Below are positions 43,311 through 51,773 of a stretch of 64,000 nt of DNA, one piece after another. Origin of the DNA: a candidate division TM6 bacterium GW2011_GWF2_32_72. GTDB taxonomy: Bacteria > Babelota > Babeliae > Babelales > GWF2-32-72. The first letter of the stretch is position 1. Each line of letters opens with the position of its first letter. A program made the position numbers and the translations under genes. Location of the stretch: positions 1 to 64,000 of the forward strand of contig LBON01000003.1 in assembly GCA_000989525.1 (NCBI GenBank), read 5' to 3'. Below the pieces are notes generated by a model. That model made no database searches, was not told where the DNA came from, and was given only the letters and a program-made list of their open reading frames with translations.

Positions 43311-44182
43311 AAATTAAATCCTGCTTTTGATGAAGGATTAATGTTCATTCTAATTTTTTCAAGTTGATTTAATGCCTCTTTTGCTTGCTGCGTATTTGGA
43401 GGAGATCCATGCCATCGATAATCATTTTCCATAAAATCAACTCCTTTTCCAGGAATTGTATGAGCAATTATCATTGTTGGTTTTGTATGAATAGTTTTTG
43501 CCAAATTACAAGCATCAATAATCTCTTGAATATTATGGCCATCAACCTCAATTACATACAAATTAAAAGATTCATACTTTTCTTTGATCGGCTTTAAACT
43601 CATTATATCTTCAACATACCCATCGATTTGCATATTATTGTAATCCAAAATAAATGTGAGATTGTCTAATTTTCGATTACCGGCAAACATGTAAGCCTCC
43701 CAACATTGACCTTCTTGCTGCTCTCCATCACTTACAACACAATAAACACGATGTTGTTCTTTTTTCATTTTTGCAGCTAAAGCCATTCCAACAGCAACAG
43801 ATGTTCCTTGGCCAAGTGGTCCGCTTGAATTTTCAACTGCAGGTAAAAATTCAAAAGAAGGATGCCCCTGTAAAGGCGAACCCAATTTACGCAATGTTTG
43901 TAATTCTTCAACCGAAAAATATCCTGCACGCGCCATAGCAGCGTAACGAACAGGTGCAACATGACCACAGGAAAGACATAACCTATCCCTTTCTTCCCAT
44001 CTTGGATTTTTAGGATTTTGCTTTAAAACATTAAAATATAAGGCCGTAAAAACATCCGCCAAATCTAATGGACCACCTGAATGACCCGAACCAGCCGCCA
44101 ACAACATTTTAATTATGTCCTGCCGAATAGTATTTGCCATCAATTCTAATTGCAACAAATTTTCTTTAATTATATTTTTCAT
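43307..44182 (-). CDS. Transketolase, N-terminal (thiamine diphosphate-binding) subunit
   Basis: 291 aa. GSGHSGGPLDLADVFTALYF is near the N-terminus, and the thiamine-diphosphate motif is VVSDGEQQEGQCWEAYMFAG...LDYNNMQIDG (GDG replaced by SDG). LGQGTSVAVGMALAAK and HTIPGKGVDFMEN are further blocks. This is the split form common in archaea and some bacteria rather than the ~660 aa single chain. It is first in the operon; the gap 44183-44516 before argS carries two hairpins on the + strand and no gene. Confidence 0.93.
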   Translation of the reverse strand: MKNIIKENLLQLELMANTIRQDIIKMLLAAGSGHSGGPLDLADVFTALYFNVLKQNPKNPRWEERDRLCLSCGHVAPVRYAAMARAGYFSVEELQTLRKLGSPLQGHPSFEFLPAVENSSGPLGQGTSVAVGMALAAKMKKEQHRVYCVVSDGEQQEGQCWEAYMFAGNRKLDNLTFILDYNNMQIDGYVEDIMSLKPIKEKYESFNLYVIEVDGHNIQEIIDACNLAKTIHTKPTMIIAHTIPGKGVDFMENDYRWHGSPPNTQQAKEALNQLEKIRMNINPSSKAGFNL

Positions 44183-44367
44183 AATTCTTGCCTTCTCCTA
44201 AATCAAATCTTTTACATTTGATTCGACGCTAACAAAAGCCCCAAAAACAAGTCAATTTATTCTCCAAAAACAACATTAATAAAAAGATGACCACGGCTAA
44301 AAATCAAAGAGCCCCCTCTCAACCAACTCTTTTTCATACAAATTAATTAATCCTACAACGCACACAG

Positions 44368-44466
44368 CCAACTAACGCCAGAGTTAACCACTGTCCTTAG
44401 TTGGTTAATATCAAAATTAAAAGTTCTACCTACCAAATCACAAAGTGACTTTTAAGCAGAACTTTT
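44368..44466 (+). promoter_or_regulatory. Two hairpins in the argS leader
   Basis: Perfect 8-bp inverted repeat CCAACTAA (44368-44375) / TTAGTTGG (44397-44404), then a perfect 9-bp repeat AAAAGTTCT (44419-44427) / AGAACTTTT (44458-44466) whose loop holds CACAAAGTG. They end 50 bp before argS. A T-box anti-terminator sequence was not recognised. Possibly a regulatory leader. Confidence 0.4.
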
Positions 44467-44516
44467 GTAAACTAACTTGATCAATCCCCTGAAAATCAAT
44501 AATTTATGAGGCCAAA

Positions 44517-46163
44517 ATGAATCTGTTAGAATACATGCAAAATTCGCTTTTTTCTTTTTTAAAAAATCAATTTAAAATTGAAAATCCAGAAAAAAATATA
44601 AATTTAACTTTAAATACCGATAAACCACAGGCACAATTTGGTGATTTAAGCACCAATGCCGCGATGGTTTTGGCAAAAGAATTACAAAAAAATCCAAGAG
44701 AAATTGCTCAAGAAATTTCAAAAAATTTTATCAACAAATTTATAGAAAAAACAGAGATCGCTGGCCCAGGTTTTATTAATTTCTTTCTTACCAAAGAAGC
44801 CTTTCAAGAGCTTTCTACAGAACTTTTTGAACAAGATAAAAACTTTTTTAAATCCGAAAATTTAAATAAAACAAACTATTCAATAGAATTTGTAAGCGCA
44901 AACCCCACGGGCCCTTTGCATTTAGGCCATGGTCGAGGTGGAATCATTGGTGATGTTCTTGGCAACATCCTTAAATTCCTTGGCTATGATGTTACCAAAG
45001 AATTTTATATAAATGATGCAGGGGTACAAATAAATAAACTTGGTGAATCTTTTAAAGCTAGGTGCTTACAAGCACTTGGCATTCCAGCAGAACTTCCTGA
45101 AGGCGGTTATCAAGGTGAATATCTGCAAGAACTCGCAGAAGAGCTGGTAAACGAAAAAGGCGATGACCTAAAAAAAGAATCTGCTGATTTCTTCAAAAAT
45201 TATGCAAAAGATCATCTTCTTAACAAAATAAAAGAAACTCTATCTGAATATGGCATACATTACGATGTTTGGTTTTCTGAAAAAAGTTTACATGAAAGTG
45301 GCGCAATTGATGCTGCAGTTAAAGATCTTGTAAAAAAAGGTCACACGTATGAACAAGATGGTGCCATCTGGTTTAAATCTACCGAATTTCAAGACGACAA
45401 AGACCGTGTTCTAAAAAAAGCAACCGGCGAATACACATACGTTTCTCCAGATATCGCTTACATGAAAAATAAAATAGATCGTGGCGCACAGAAAATGATC
45501 ATGATATTAGGACAAGATCATCACAGCTATGTAAATCGATTAAAAGGATTACTAGAAGCAATGGGCTATAACCCAGACATGTTAACTGTAATTTTATACC
45601 AACTTGTTTCTATGAAATCTAACGGCGAAGCTGTTCGAATGTCCAAACGAGCTGGCAACATTGTAACTTTACAAGATGTAACGGCAACTGTTGGCAAAGA
45701 TGTAGCAAGATTCTTCTACTTAAATAGAAAAGCTGATGCACATTTAGATTTTGATTTAGATCTAGCGCTAAAAAAAACTGATGAAAATCCTGTTTATTAC
45801 ATTCAATATGCTTTTGTTCGAACCAAAAGTATTTTGGAAAAAGCAAATCAATCCCCCGAATTGCAAAATATTTGCTCAGATGATGCAAAAAATATTGGGC
45901 AAGAAGAATATGGTTTAATAAAAAAAATTATATCTCTTAAACACTTGCTAGAAGTAATAGGCGAAAACTTCCAAACACATTTATTGACATACTACACAAT
46001 TGAATTAGCACAAACATTTCACAGCTATTACAACCAAAACAAAGTTATTGATTTAGAAAATATTACAAAAAGCCGCGCAAGATTATTAATGATACATGAT
46101 GTAAAAAATAGTCTAGAACTTTGTCTTAAACTAATGGGTCTCAATACACCCGAAAAGATGTAA
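44517..46163 (+). CDS. argS: Arginyl-tRNA synthetase
   Basis: 548 aa. The class I HIGH motif is in SANPTGPLHLGHGRGG (HLGH), the KMSKS-like motif is AVRMSKRAGNIVTL, and the C-terminal DALR anticodon domain is SRARLLMIHDVKNSLELCLK. The Add-1 domain is at the N-terminus. No strong SD is visible (GAGGCC), and the leader before it is structured. Single transcription unit, divergent from the transketolase operon. Confidence 0.96.
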   Translation: MNLLEYMQNSLFSFLKNQFKIENPEKNINLTLNTDKPQAQFGDLSTNAAMVLAKELQKNPREIAQEISKNFINKFIEKTEIAGPGFINFFLTKEAFQELSTELFEQDKNFFKSENLNKTNYSIEFVSANPTGPLHLGHGRGGIIGDVLGNILKFLGYDVTKEFYINDAGVQINKLGESFKARCLQALGIPAELPEGGYQGEYLQELAEELVNEKGDDLKKESADFFKNYAKDHLLNKIKETLSEYGIHYDVWFSEKSLHESGAIDAAVKDLVKKGHTYEQDGAIWFKSTEFQDDKDRVLKKATGEYTYVSPDIAYMKNKIDRGAQKMIMILGQDHHSYVNRLKGLLEAMGYNPDMLTVILYQLVSMKSNGEAVRMSKRAGNIVTLQDVTATVGKDVARFFYLNRKADAHLDFDLDLALKKTDENPVYYIQYAFVRTKSILEKANQSPELQNICSDDAKNIGQEEYGLIKKIISLKHLLEVIGENFQTHLLTYYTIELAQTFHSYYNQNKVIDLENITKSRARLLMIHDVKNSLELCLKLMGLNTPEKM

Positions 46164-46304
46164 GTTTTTCAATAAAAAAATGCGCCGATCGTCCCCAATA
46201 AAGTAAAGTAGTGATTCAAATACTAAATAAACAATTGATAAAAATCATATTCCTGGCAAACTTAAACTTTACAATGTTAATTTAAAAACAAGAGGAGCCC
46301 TTAA

Positions 46305-46904
46305 ATGGCAAATATAACAATGGAACAAATACAAGAGTTACGTGGCAGAACCGGCGTTGGAATGATGGACTGCAAAAAAGCCCTAGTCGAATCAAATGGC
46401 GACATGGAAAAAGCGCTTGAAATTTTAAGAAAAAAAGGCGCTTCCATTGCTGCAAAACGATCTGGAAATGCAACTGAACAAGGTATCATTCATTCATACA
46501 TTCATCCAGGTGCACAAGTTGGTGTTTTGATTGAAGTAGTTTGTGAAACAGATTTTGTTGCAAAAACCGACGATATGAAAAACTTTGCAGCTGATGTTTG
46601 CATGCAAATTGCCGCTCTAAAACCTAAATATTTAGCTCCTGAAGATGTTGATGCTGCATTTATTGAAAAAGAAAAAGCTATTTTAAAAGAAGAACTAATT
46701 AAATCTGGCAAACCAGAAAAAATGGTTGATCAAATTGTTGAAGGCAAACTCGGAAAAATTTATGCCGAAATTTGCTTAATCAAACAAACATATGTCAAAG
46801 ATGACAAACTAACCATTGAAGATCTCCTAAAGGGATTAATCGCTAAACTAGGCGAAAGCATCAAAATAAAACGCTTTGTAAGATTTGAAATCGGCGCAGA
46901 ATAA
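46305..46904 (+). CDS. tsf: Elongation factor Ts
   Basis: 199 aa, the short form typical of many bacteria. LRGRTGVGMMDCKKALVESN is the family N-terminal signature, followed by KGASIAAKRSGNATEQGIIH and VCETDFVAKTDDMKNF. It recycles EF-Tu-GDP. SD AGAGGAG precedes ATG. rpsB, its usual upstream partner, is missing; pyrH and frr follow in the conserved order. Confidence 0.97.
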   Translation: MANITMEQIQELRGRTGVGMMDCKKALVESNGDMEKALEILRKKGASIAAKRSGNATEQGIIHSYIHPGAQVGVLIEVVCETDFVAKTDDMKNFAADVCMQIAALKPKYLAPEDVDAAFIEKEKAILKEELIKSGKPEKMVDQIVEGKLGKIYAEICLIKQTYVKDDKLTIEDLLKGLIAKLGESIKIKRFVRFEIGAE

Positions 46905-46911
46905 AAGAGTT

Positions 46912-47613
46912 ATGAAGAAATCAATTTTACTAAAACTAACTGGTGAAGCTCTGCTTTCACAAGACAAATCACACATGGATCCAAGTAAAATTCTTGATAT
47001 TGCAAGACAAATCAAGGAATTACAAGGATCCGTAACATTTGGAATAGTTATTGGTGGTGGTAATATTTTTCGAGGCAAACTTCAAAGCAAACAACTTGGC
47101 ATCTCAGAAGCTGTAGGTCATCAAATTGGCATGCTTGCAACACAGATGAATGGTTTGATTTTAAAAGACCTATTCCTACAAAAAGGTATTCATACTTCAT
47201 TATTTTGTGCGGTACCTTCACCTGAAGTAGGCAAACCCATTGCCCAACAAGCAATAGATTCAGCTATAGAATGTGGTGATTGCTTAATTTTTTCAGGTGG
47301 AACAGGAAACCCATTCTTTTCAACAGACACAAATGCCATTTTGCGAGGATTACAAATAAAGGCTTATGAAGTTTGGAAGGCAACAAATGTTGATGGTGTT
47401 TACACCGCCGACCCCAAAAAGAACCAAGAAGCCAAACTTTTGAAAACATTAACATATAAAGAGGCCATGAATTCCAAATTAAAAGTTATGGATTTAACAG
47501 CCTACGCTTTAGCAGAAGAAAATGGCTTAAAAACAAGAGTTTTTAGTATATTTGAAAAGGACTCATTATTAAAAGCAAATAATGATCCAAGCTTTGGAAC
47601 CATTATCGAATAA
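46912..47613 (+). CDS. pyrH: UMP kinase
   Basis: 233 aa from the ATG at 46912 (AAAAGAG upstream; nine extra codons overlap the end of tsf and are unlikely). It phosphorylates UMP to UDP. Amino-acid-kinase fold: ILLKLTGEALLSQ, FGIVIGGGNIFRG, MNGLILKDLFLQ, FSGGTGNPFFSTDTNA, KATNVDGVYTADPKK. Second gene of tsf-pyrH-frr. Confidence 0.97.
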   Translation: MKKSILLKLTGEALLSQDKSHMDPSKILDIARQIKELQGSVTFGIVIGGGNIFRGKLQSKQLGISEAVGHQIGMLATQMNGLILKDLFLQKGIHTSLFCAVPSPEVGKPIAQQAIDSAIECGDCLIFSGGTGNPFFSTDTNAILRGLQIKAYEVWKATNVDGVYTADPKKNQEAKLLKTLTYKEAMNSKLKVMDLTAYALAEENGLKTRVFSIFEKDSLLKANNDPSFGTIIE

Positions 47614-47625
47614 AAGGAATTAATT

Positions 47626-48222
47626 ATGTCTATGGTAGAAGTAGATTTTACGAATGAAAATCCTAAAGATTATCAGAAAAAACTAACCGCAGAAATGGAT
47701 AAATCTATCCAACATTTTGAAAGAGAACTTGCTGCAATTAGAACAGGTCGCGCAAATCCTGCAATGGTAGAAGATGTAAAAATTGCGTGCTATGGCGGAA
47801 CAACAGAACTTAAATTAAAAGAACTTGCTGCAATTTCAGCCCCTGATGCCAGACTCATCATAATTCAACCTTGGGATATAAGCACTCTATCTGATATAGA
47901 TAAAGGCCTTCAAGAATCTGATATAGGAATTACACCTGCAAATGATGGTGAAGTTATTCGATTACAGCTTCCAGAAATGAGTGGCGCAAGAAGAGATGAA
48001 CTTGTAAAAATCTTGGGCAAAAAAGAAGAAGAATCAAAAATTGCGGTTCGAAACTCAAGAAAAGAGTACCAAAATCTAGTCAGAGACGCTCAAAAGGCAA
48101 AGCAAATTTCTGAAGATTTTGGCAAAAGATTGACTGATTTGTTAGAAAAAACAACAACTGATTTTATCAAAAAAATAGATGTACTCGCAGAAAAGAAACG
48201 AGCAGAAATAAAAGCTTTCTAA
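47626..48222 (+). CDS. frr: Ribosome recycling factor
   Basis: 198 aa, about 12 residues longer at the N-terminus than usual. Family blocks: AAIRTGRANPAMVEDVKIAC, YGG...LKELAAISAPDARLIIIQPW, LPEMSGARRDELVKILGKK. It splits post-termination ribosomes with EF-G. It ends 67 bp before the tRNA pair. Confidence 0.97.
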   Translation: MSMVEVDFTNENPKDYQKKLTAEMDKSIQHFERELAAIRTGRANPAMVEDVKIACYGGTTELKLKELAAISAPDARLIIIQPWDISTLSDIDKGLQESDIGITPANDGEVIRLQLPEMSGARRDELVKILGKKEEESKIAVRNSRKEYQNLVRDAQKAKQISEDFGKRLTDLLEKTTTDFIKKIDVLAEKKRAEIKAF

Positions 48223-48289
48223 AAAAACTTTTATTTATTTAAGTTTTTGGTACAATAAGCGTATATTCTAAAAAATCATTGAAATTCCC

Positions 48290-48366
48290 GGGCCGCTAGC
48301 TCAATTTGGTAGAGCAACAGACTCTTAATCTGCAGGTTCTTGGTTCGAGTCCAAGGCGGCCCACCA
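48290..48366 (+). tRNA. tRNA-Lys (anticodon CTT)
   Basis: Acceptor GGGCCGC pairs with GCGGCCC; D-arm AGCTCAATTTGGTAGAGC; anticodon loop CTCTTAA; T-arm with GGTTCGAGTCC. CCA is encoded. Confidence 0.95.
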
Positions 48367-48375
48367 AAAATGTGT

Positions 48376-48460
48376 GCGAGAGTGGCGAAACTGGTAGACG
48401 CGCTGGATTTAGGTTCCAGTCTCGAAAGAGGTGGGGGTTCAAGTCCCTTCTCTCGCACCA
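48376..48460 (+). tRNA. tRNA-Leu (anticodon TAG)
   Basis: Acceptor GCGAGAG pairs with CTCTCGC; anticodon loop TTTAGGT on stem CTGGA/TCCAG; long variable arm (TCTCGAAAGAG); T-loop GTTCAAGTC; encoded CCA. It lies nine bases after tRNA-Lys, so they are probably co-transcribed. Confidence 0.95.
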
Positions 48461-48511
48461 TATAATCAATAAAATCTCTCAGGCCTTGGCAATAAAAAAA
48501 GGAAGCTGGCA

Positions 48512-49813
48512 ATGAGTATCTCAGAAAAATCATTTCAATTCAAAATAGAATCAACTACAGCAACAACATTGGTTGCAACAGTTATAGTTTCAGCAAACTT
48601 AATTGATACTATTTATGATTTAGCAACAAAAGAACAAGTTCACAATGTTACCCCTCAAGGATTTCGCAAAGGCAATGCCCCGTGTTGCTACATCGCGGAA
48701 AATTTAAAACAAGATCTACAAGATCACCTCAAAGAATTTCTGTTCAACTTTAAAATAATTAATTTTCTTTATGAAGAATTAATTGAAAATAAAATTTCAT
48801 TTTCTGAAGATCCTGTTCTTACCAATATTAAACTACACAAAGGACAGGAAGCTGAATACGTATTTCATGTAAAACCATCTCGCACAATCGCCCTTCAAGG
48901 TTGGAAAAGATTCCCTTTTCAAACACCAAAACGCAAAAATTACAAAGATCTCGACAAACAAGTAAAAATTTTCCTTAAAGAAGAACTTTGTTTAACAGAA
49001 AATTGCGTACTCGATACAGTCCAGGAAGGTGATTGGGTAAATTTTGAGATCGCAATTCTCAAAGACGATGGATCACCATTACATCCCGACCTTGTTTCTG
49101 AATTTTGGATCAAAGTCGGAAATGAAGAAATAGATCTCCCTTTTACACAAATTTTTTTGAATAAAAAAATCGGACAAAATTTTTGTTCACAAGCAGAGAT
49201 GCTACAAAACTTTTTTAGCGCAACATTAGATACAAATTATAAATTTCAAATAAAAATAAATGATATTGTTAACAACTTAGAGTTATCATTAGAAGATTTT
49301 AAAAGACATTTCCGAATCAAAACTAATAAAGAATTACACAATAAATTAATTGAAGTTTTTTCCCAAAGAAATGATCAAACACAAAGACGTGAAACTGTAG
49401 AAGAAGCCTTAAAATTATTATTAAGCAAACATCCATTTGAAATTCCATCAGAAATTGTAAAAAAACAAGGCAACATTATAGTTGAAAACATCAAAAAAAC
49501 ACCCGATTTTAATGTTTATAAAACTCAAAAGGGATTTGAAAAACAAATAGAAAAATTAGCAGAAAAGCAAATCAAACAAACAGTTTTTATAGATCAGTTG
49601 GCGTTCCATGAAAACATTAAACTCACACAAACTGATATTCGAGGCTATTTAAATTTAACAAAAAGAATAAAAACAAAAGAGCTTATTCACTTTTCACCAC
49701 CAGATGGGGCTATAAATTATCAAGAATCACCAATACCTTCAGCCATTATCAAGCAATCATGTTTACGTGAAAAAACATTAAATCACGCGCTTTATCACCT
49801 AACAAGGAAATAA
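48512..49813 (+). CDS. tig: Trigger factor
   Basis: 433 aa. Ribosome-associated chaperone and peptidyl-prolyl isomerase. The ribosome-binding signature is VTPQGFRKGNAP (family GFRxGKxP) at about residues 46-57. A shortened, diverged PPIase-like middle domain (VQEGDWVNFEIAILKDDGSP) and helical C-terminal arms follow. SD AAGGAAG. It is joined to trxB by adjacent stop and start codons. The usual tig-clpP-clpX order is absent. Confidence 0.9.
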   Translation: MSISEKSFQFKIESTTATTLVATVIVSANLIDTIYDLATKEQVHNVTPQGFRKGNAPCCYIAENLKQDLQDHLKEFLFNFKIINFLYEELIENKISFSEDPVLTNIKLHKGQEAEYVFHVKPSRTIALQGWKRFPFQTPKRKNYKDLDKQVKIFLKEELCLTENCVLDTVQEGDWVNFEIAILKDDGSPLHPDLVSEFWIKVGNEEIDLPFTQIFLNKKIGQNFCSQAEMLQNFFSATLDTNYKFQIKINDIVNNLELSLEDFKRHFRIKTNKELHNKLIEVFSQRNDQTQRRETVEEALKLLLSKHPFEIPSEIVKKQGNIIVENIKKTPDFNVYKTQKGFEKQIEKLAEKQIKQTVFIDQLAFHENIKLTQTDIRGYLNLTKRIKTKELIHFSPPDGAINYQESPIPSAIIKQSCLREKTLNHALYHLTRK

Positions 49814-50746
49814 ATGACTCAAATAAAAATTCACGATGTAGTTATCTTAGGCTCAGGCCCTGCGGGATTGACAGCGGGTATTTACACAAGCAGAGCCAAT
49901 TTAAAACCCATTTTAGTTGAAGGCAATAAACCAGGTGGACAACTTATGAGCACGTCATTTGTTGAAAACTGGCCTGCTGAAAAAAAAATAATGGGGCCAG
50001 AATTAATGATGAAAATGATTAATCAAACCAAAGCCCTAGGCTGTGAATTTATATCGGGAGAAGTTACCAAAGTTGATTTCAGCAAAAAACCATTCACCCT
50101 TTGGACATCTGAAAATGAAGAAATCAAAGCAAACTCCGTAATAATCGCAACTGGCGCTACCCCATTAAAACTTAAAATTCCTGGTGAAACTGAATATTGG
50201 ACCAAAGGCGTTTCTTCTTGTGCTGTTTGCGATGGTCCATTTTTTCAAGGAAAAAAAATTGTAGTCGTAGGTGGCGGAAACTCAGGGGTAGAAAATGCAG
50301 CCTTTCTTGCCAATTATTCAGATAACATAACTCTCATTCAAATTAAGAACAGCCTAACAGCATCTCCAAAAGAACAAGAGCGAGTTTTAAATCACCCAAA
50401 AATAAATATTATATACAATACCGCGGTCACCGAAATCTTAGGTGATGGCTCAAAAGTTACAGGAATAAACATAAAAGACATTGCATCTGGCAAAAATCAA
50501 ACATTAAATACCGATGCAGTCTTTGTTTCCATAGGATTAAGCCCAAATACAAAACCATTTGAAGGTCAATTAGACTTAGACCATGGATATATTAAGTTAA
50601 AAAATCACTCAGAAACCTCTGCAGATGGTATTTTTGCTGCAGGAGACGTGGCCGATTACACGTATAAACAAGCCATTACAGCGGCAGCTGATGGATGCAA
50701 AGCAGCCCAAGATGTGGAAAGATATCTAAAAATTACTAAAAATTAA
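49814..50746 (+). CDS. trxB: Thioredoxin reductase
   Basis: 310 aa. FAD site VVILGSGPAGLTAGIYTSRA, NADP site VVVGGGNSGVENA, redox CxxC in SSCAVCDGPFFQG, and C-terminal GIFAAGDVADYTYKQAITAA. It reduces thioredoxin with NADPH. The conserved SGxxE of the NADP motif is GNSGVEN, normal. Its ATG directly follows the tig stop codon. Confidence 0.96.
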   Translation: MTQIKIHDVVILGSGPAGLTAGIYTSRANLKPILVEGNKPGGQLMSTSFVENWPAEKKIMGPELMMKMINQTKALGCEFISGEVTKVDFSKKPFTLWTSENEEIKANSVIIATGATPLKLKIPGETEYWTKGVSSCAVCDGPFFQGKKIVVVGGGNSGVENAAFLANYSDNITLIQIKNSLTASPKEQERVLNHPKINIIYNTAVTEILGDGSKVTGINIKDIASGKNQTLNTDAVFVSIGLSPNTKPFEGQLDLDHGYIKLKNHSETSADGIFAAGDVADYTYKQAITAAADGCKAAQDVERYLKITKN

Positions 50747-50841
50747 CATGTAAATTTGAATTTTTTCAAAATTACCTCTAAACTGAAAGTCTAAACAAAT
50801 TTTAAAATTCATAGATATTTAGCACATTTTCGGAGTAAATC

Positions 50842-50985
50842 ATGTCAGTAACGTTTTTCAGAAAAAGTAAAGTCAAAAGAAACAGAAAACACGGCTTTAG
50901 AAAAAGAATGAGCACCAAAGACGGTCGCGCAATTCTTAGAAGAAGAAGAGCTAAGGGTAGAAAACGCTTAGCAGTTCGTGCGTAA
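50842..50985 (+). CDS. rpmH: 50S ribosomal protein L34
   Basis: 47 aa. Its core [20 protein letters not shown] then [13 protein letters not shown] is the L34 signature; the N-terminus ([12 protein letters not shown]) departs from the usual MKRTFQPS. SD CGGAG precedes ATG. rnpA begins 2 bp after it, the conserved pair often found near the replication origin, although dnaA and yidC are absent here. Confidence 0.95.
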   Translation: MSVTFFRKSKVKRNRKHGFRKRMSTKDGRAILRRRRAKGRKRLAVRA

Positions 50986-50987
50986 TT

Positions 50988-51320
50988 ATGACAAAACTCT
51001 CAAATAAGCTAACAACTTTCCGTCAAAAAGAAGTTCAGCAGCTGTTTGATTCAGTCGAAAAAAGACATAAAAATTTGGGGCTTACAATTTTGTTGGCCCC
51101 TAAAATTTTGTCCTACTCCAGAATTTTAATCATAACTCCCAAAAAAACTGGTTCTGCTCCAGAACGCAATCTTATTCGCCGCCGACTTAAAGCTATTTTT
51201 TACGAAGAAAAACTTTTTGAAAATAATCCCTACGACTGCATAGTTCTTGCAAGACCAGAAGCCACAAAACTTTCATTTCTAGACTTAAAACGAATTCTAA
51301 TAAATTTTATAAAATCATAG
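50988..51320 (+). CDS. rnpA: Ribonuclease P protein component
   Basis: 110 aa, basic. The RNR motif is in SAPERNLIRRRLKAIFYEE, and RFK-type N-terminal helix sequence is replaced by FRQKEVQQLFDSVEKR. It supports the RNase P RNA in tRNA 5' maturation. Coupled to rpmH. Confidence 0.92.
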   Translation: MTKLSNKLTTFRQKEVQQLFDSVEKRHKNLGLTILLAPKILSYSRILIITPKKTGSAPERNLIRRRLKAIFYEEKLFENNPYDCIVLARPEATKLSFLDLKRILINFIKS

Positions 51321-51346
51321 ACTATTAAAATTAAAAAAGGAAAATA

Positions 51347-51718
51347 GTGAAAGAATTAATGTTCGCCTTAATGGCAGCAATATCTGCTGATAATGTTGAT
51401 CAATTTCAAAAATACAACCCGCAAATGGCTACAACAGGACCTAATAATATAAGTTTATTTCAAGCGGCTAAAACATATAACGCTGATAAAATTTTTATAA
51501 AACTTTTATATAATCAAAAAAATCTTTCTATCGACGATTTGAATGAAATAAAAGATTCATTTAAATCCGCTATTCAAAAAAACAATTCAACATTAATTAT
51601 CAAAATTTTAATGTGGGCGGCAATCACATCGAATCTTGATAATTTAATGGATCCTGAAACATATGCTTTAATAGAAAAATACAACAATCAATTTGATTTA
51701 AATTCGCAAAATAAATAA
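51347..51718 (+). CDS. Small ankyrin-like helical protein, GTG start
   Basis: 123 aa if started at GTG 51347 (AAAGGA upstream); the in-frame ATG four codons later is an alternative. No signal peptide is evident (MKELMFALMAAISADNVDQF). Helix-turn-helix pairs (LFQAAKTYNADKIFIKLLYN; SAIQKNNSTLIIKILMWAA) resemble degenerate ankyrin repeats. It follows rnpA by 26 bp and ends at a strong terminator. Function unknown. Confidence 0.6.
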   Translation: MKELMFALMAAISADNVDQFQKYNPQMATTGPNNISLFQAAKTYNADKIFIKLLYNQKNLSIDDLNEIKDSFKSAIQKNNSTLIIKILMWAAITSNLDNLMDPETYALIEKYNNQFDLNSQNK

Positions 51719-51725
51719 TTTACAC

Positions 51726-51755
51726 AAAAAAGAGGGGCGTGCGCCCCTCTTTTTT
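51726..51755 (+). terminator. Terminator after rpmH-rnpA unit
   Basis: AAAAAGAGGGGC / GCCCCTCTTTTT with loop GTGC; symmetrical, so it may also act on the convergent phoH-like gene. Confidence 0.9.
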
Positions 51756-51773
51756 ACCAAAAAATTACCAAGA

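Noticed and set aside
44368-44516. T-box riboswitch before argS
   Set aside because: Two hairpins are clear, but I could not find the T-box consensus or a terminator/antiterminator pair.
50842-51320. Replication origin near rpmH-rnpA
   Set aside because: dnaA, yidC and clusters of DnaA boxes are not seen; the gene pair alone is insufficient.
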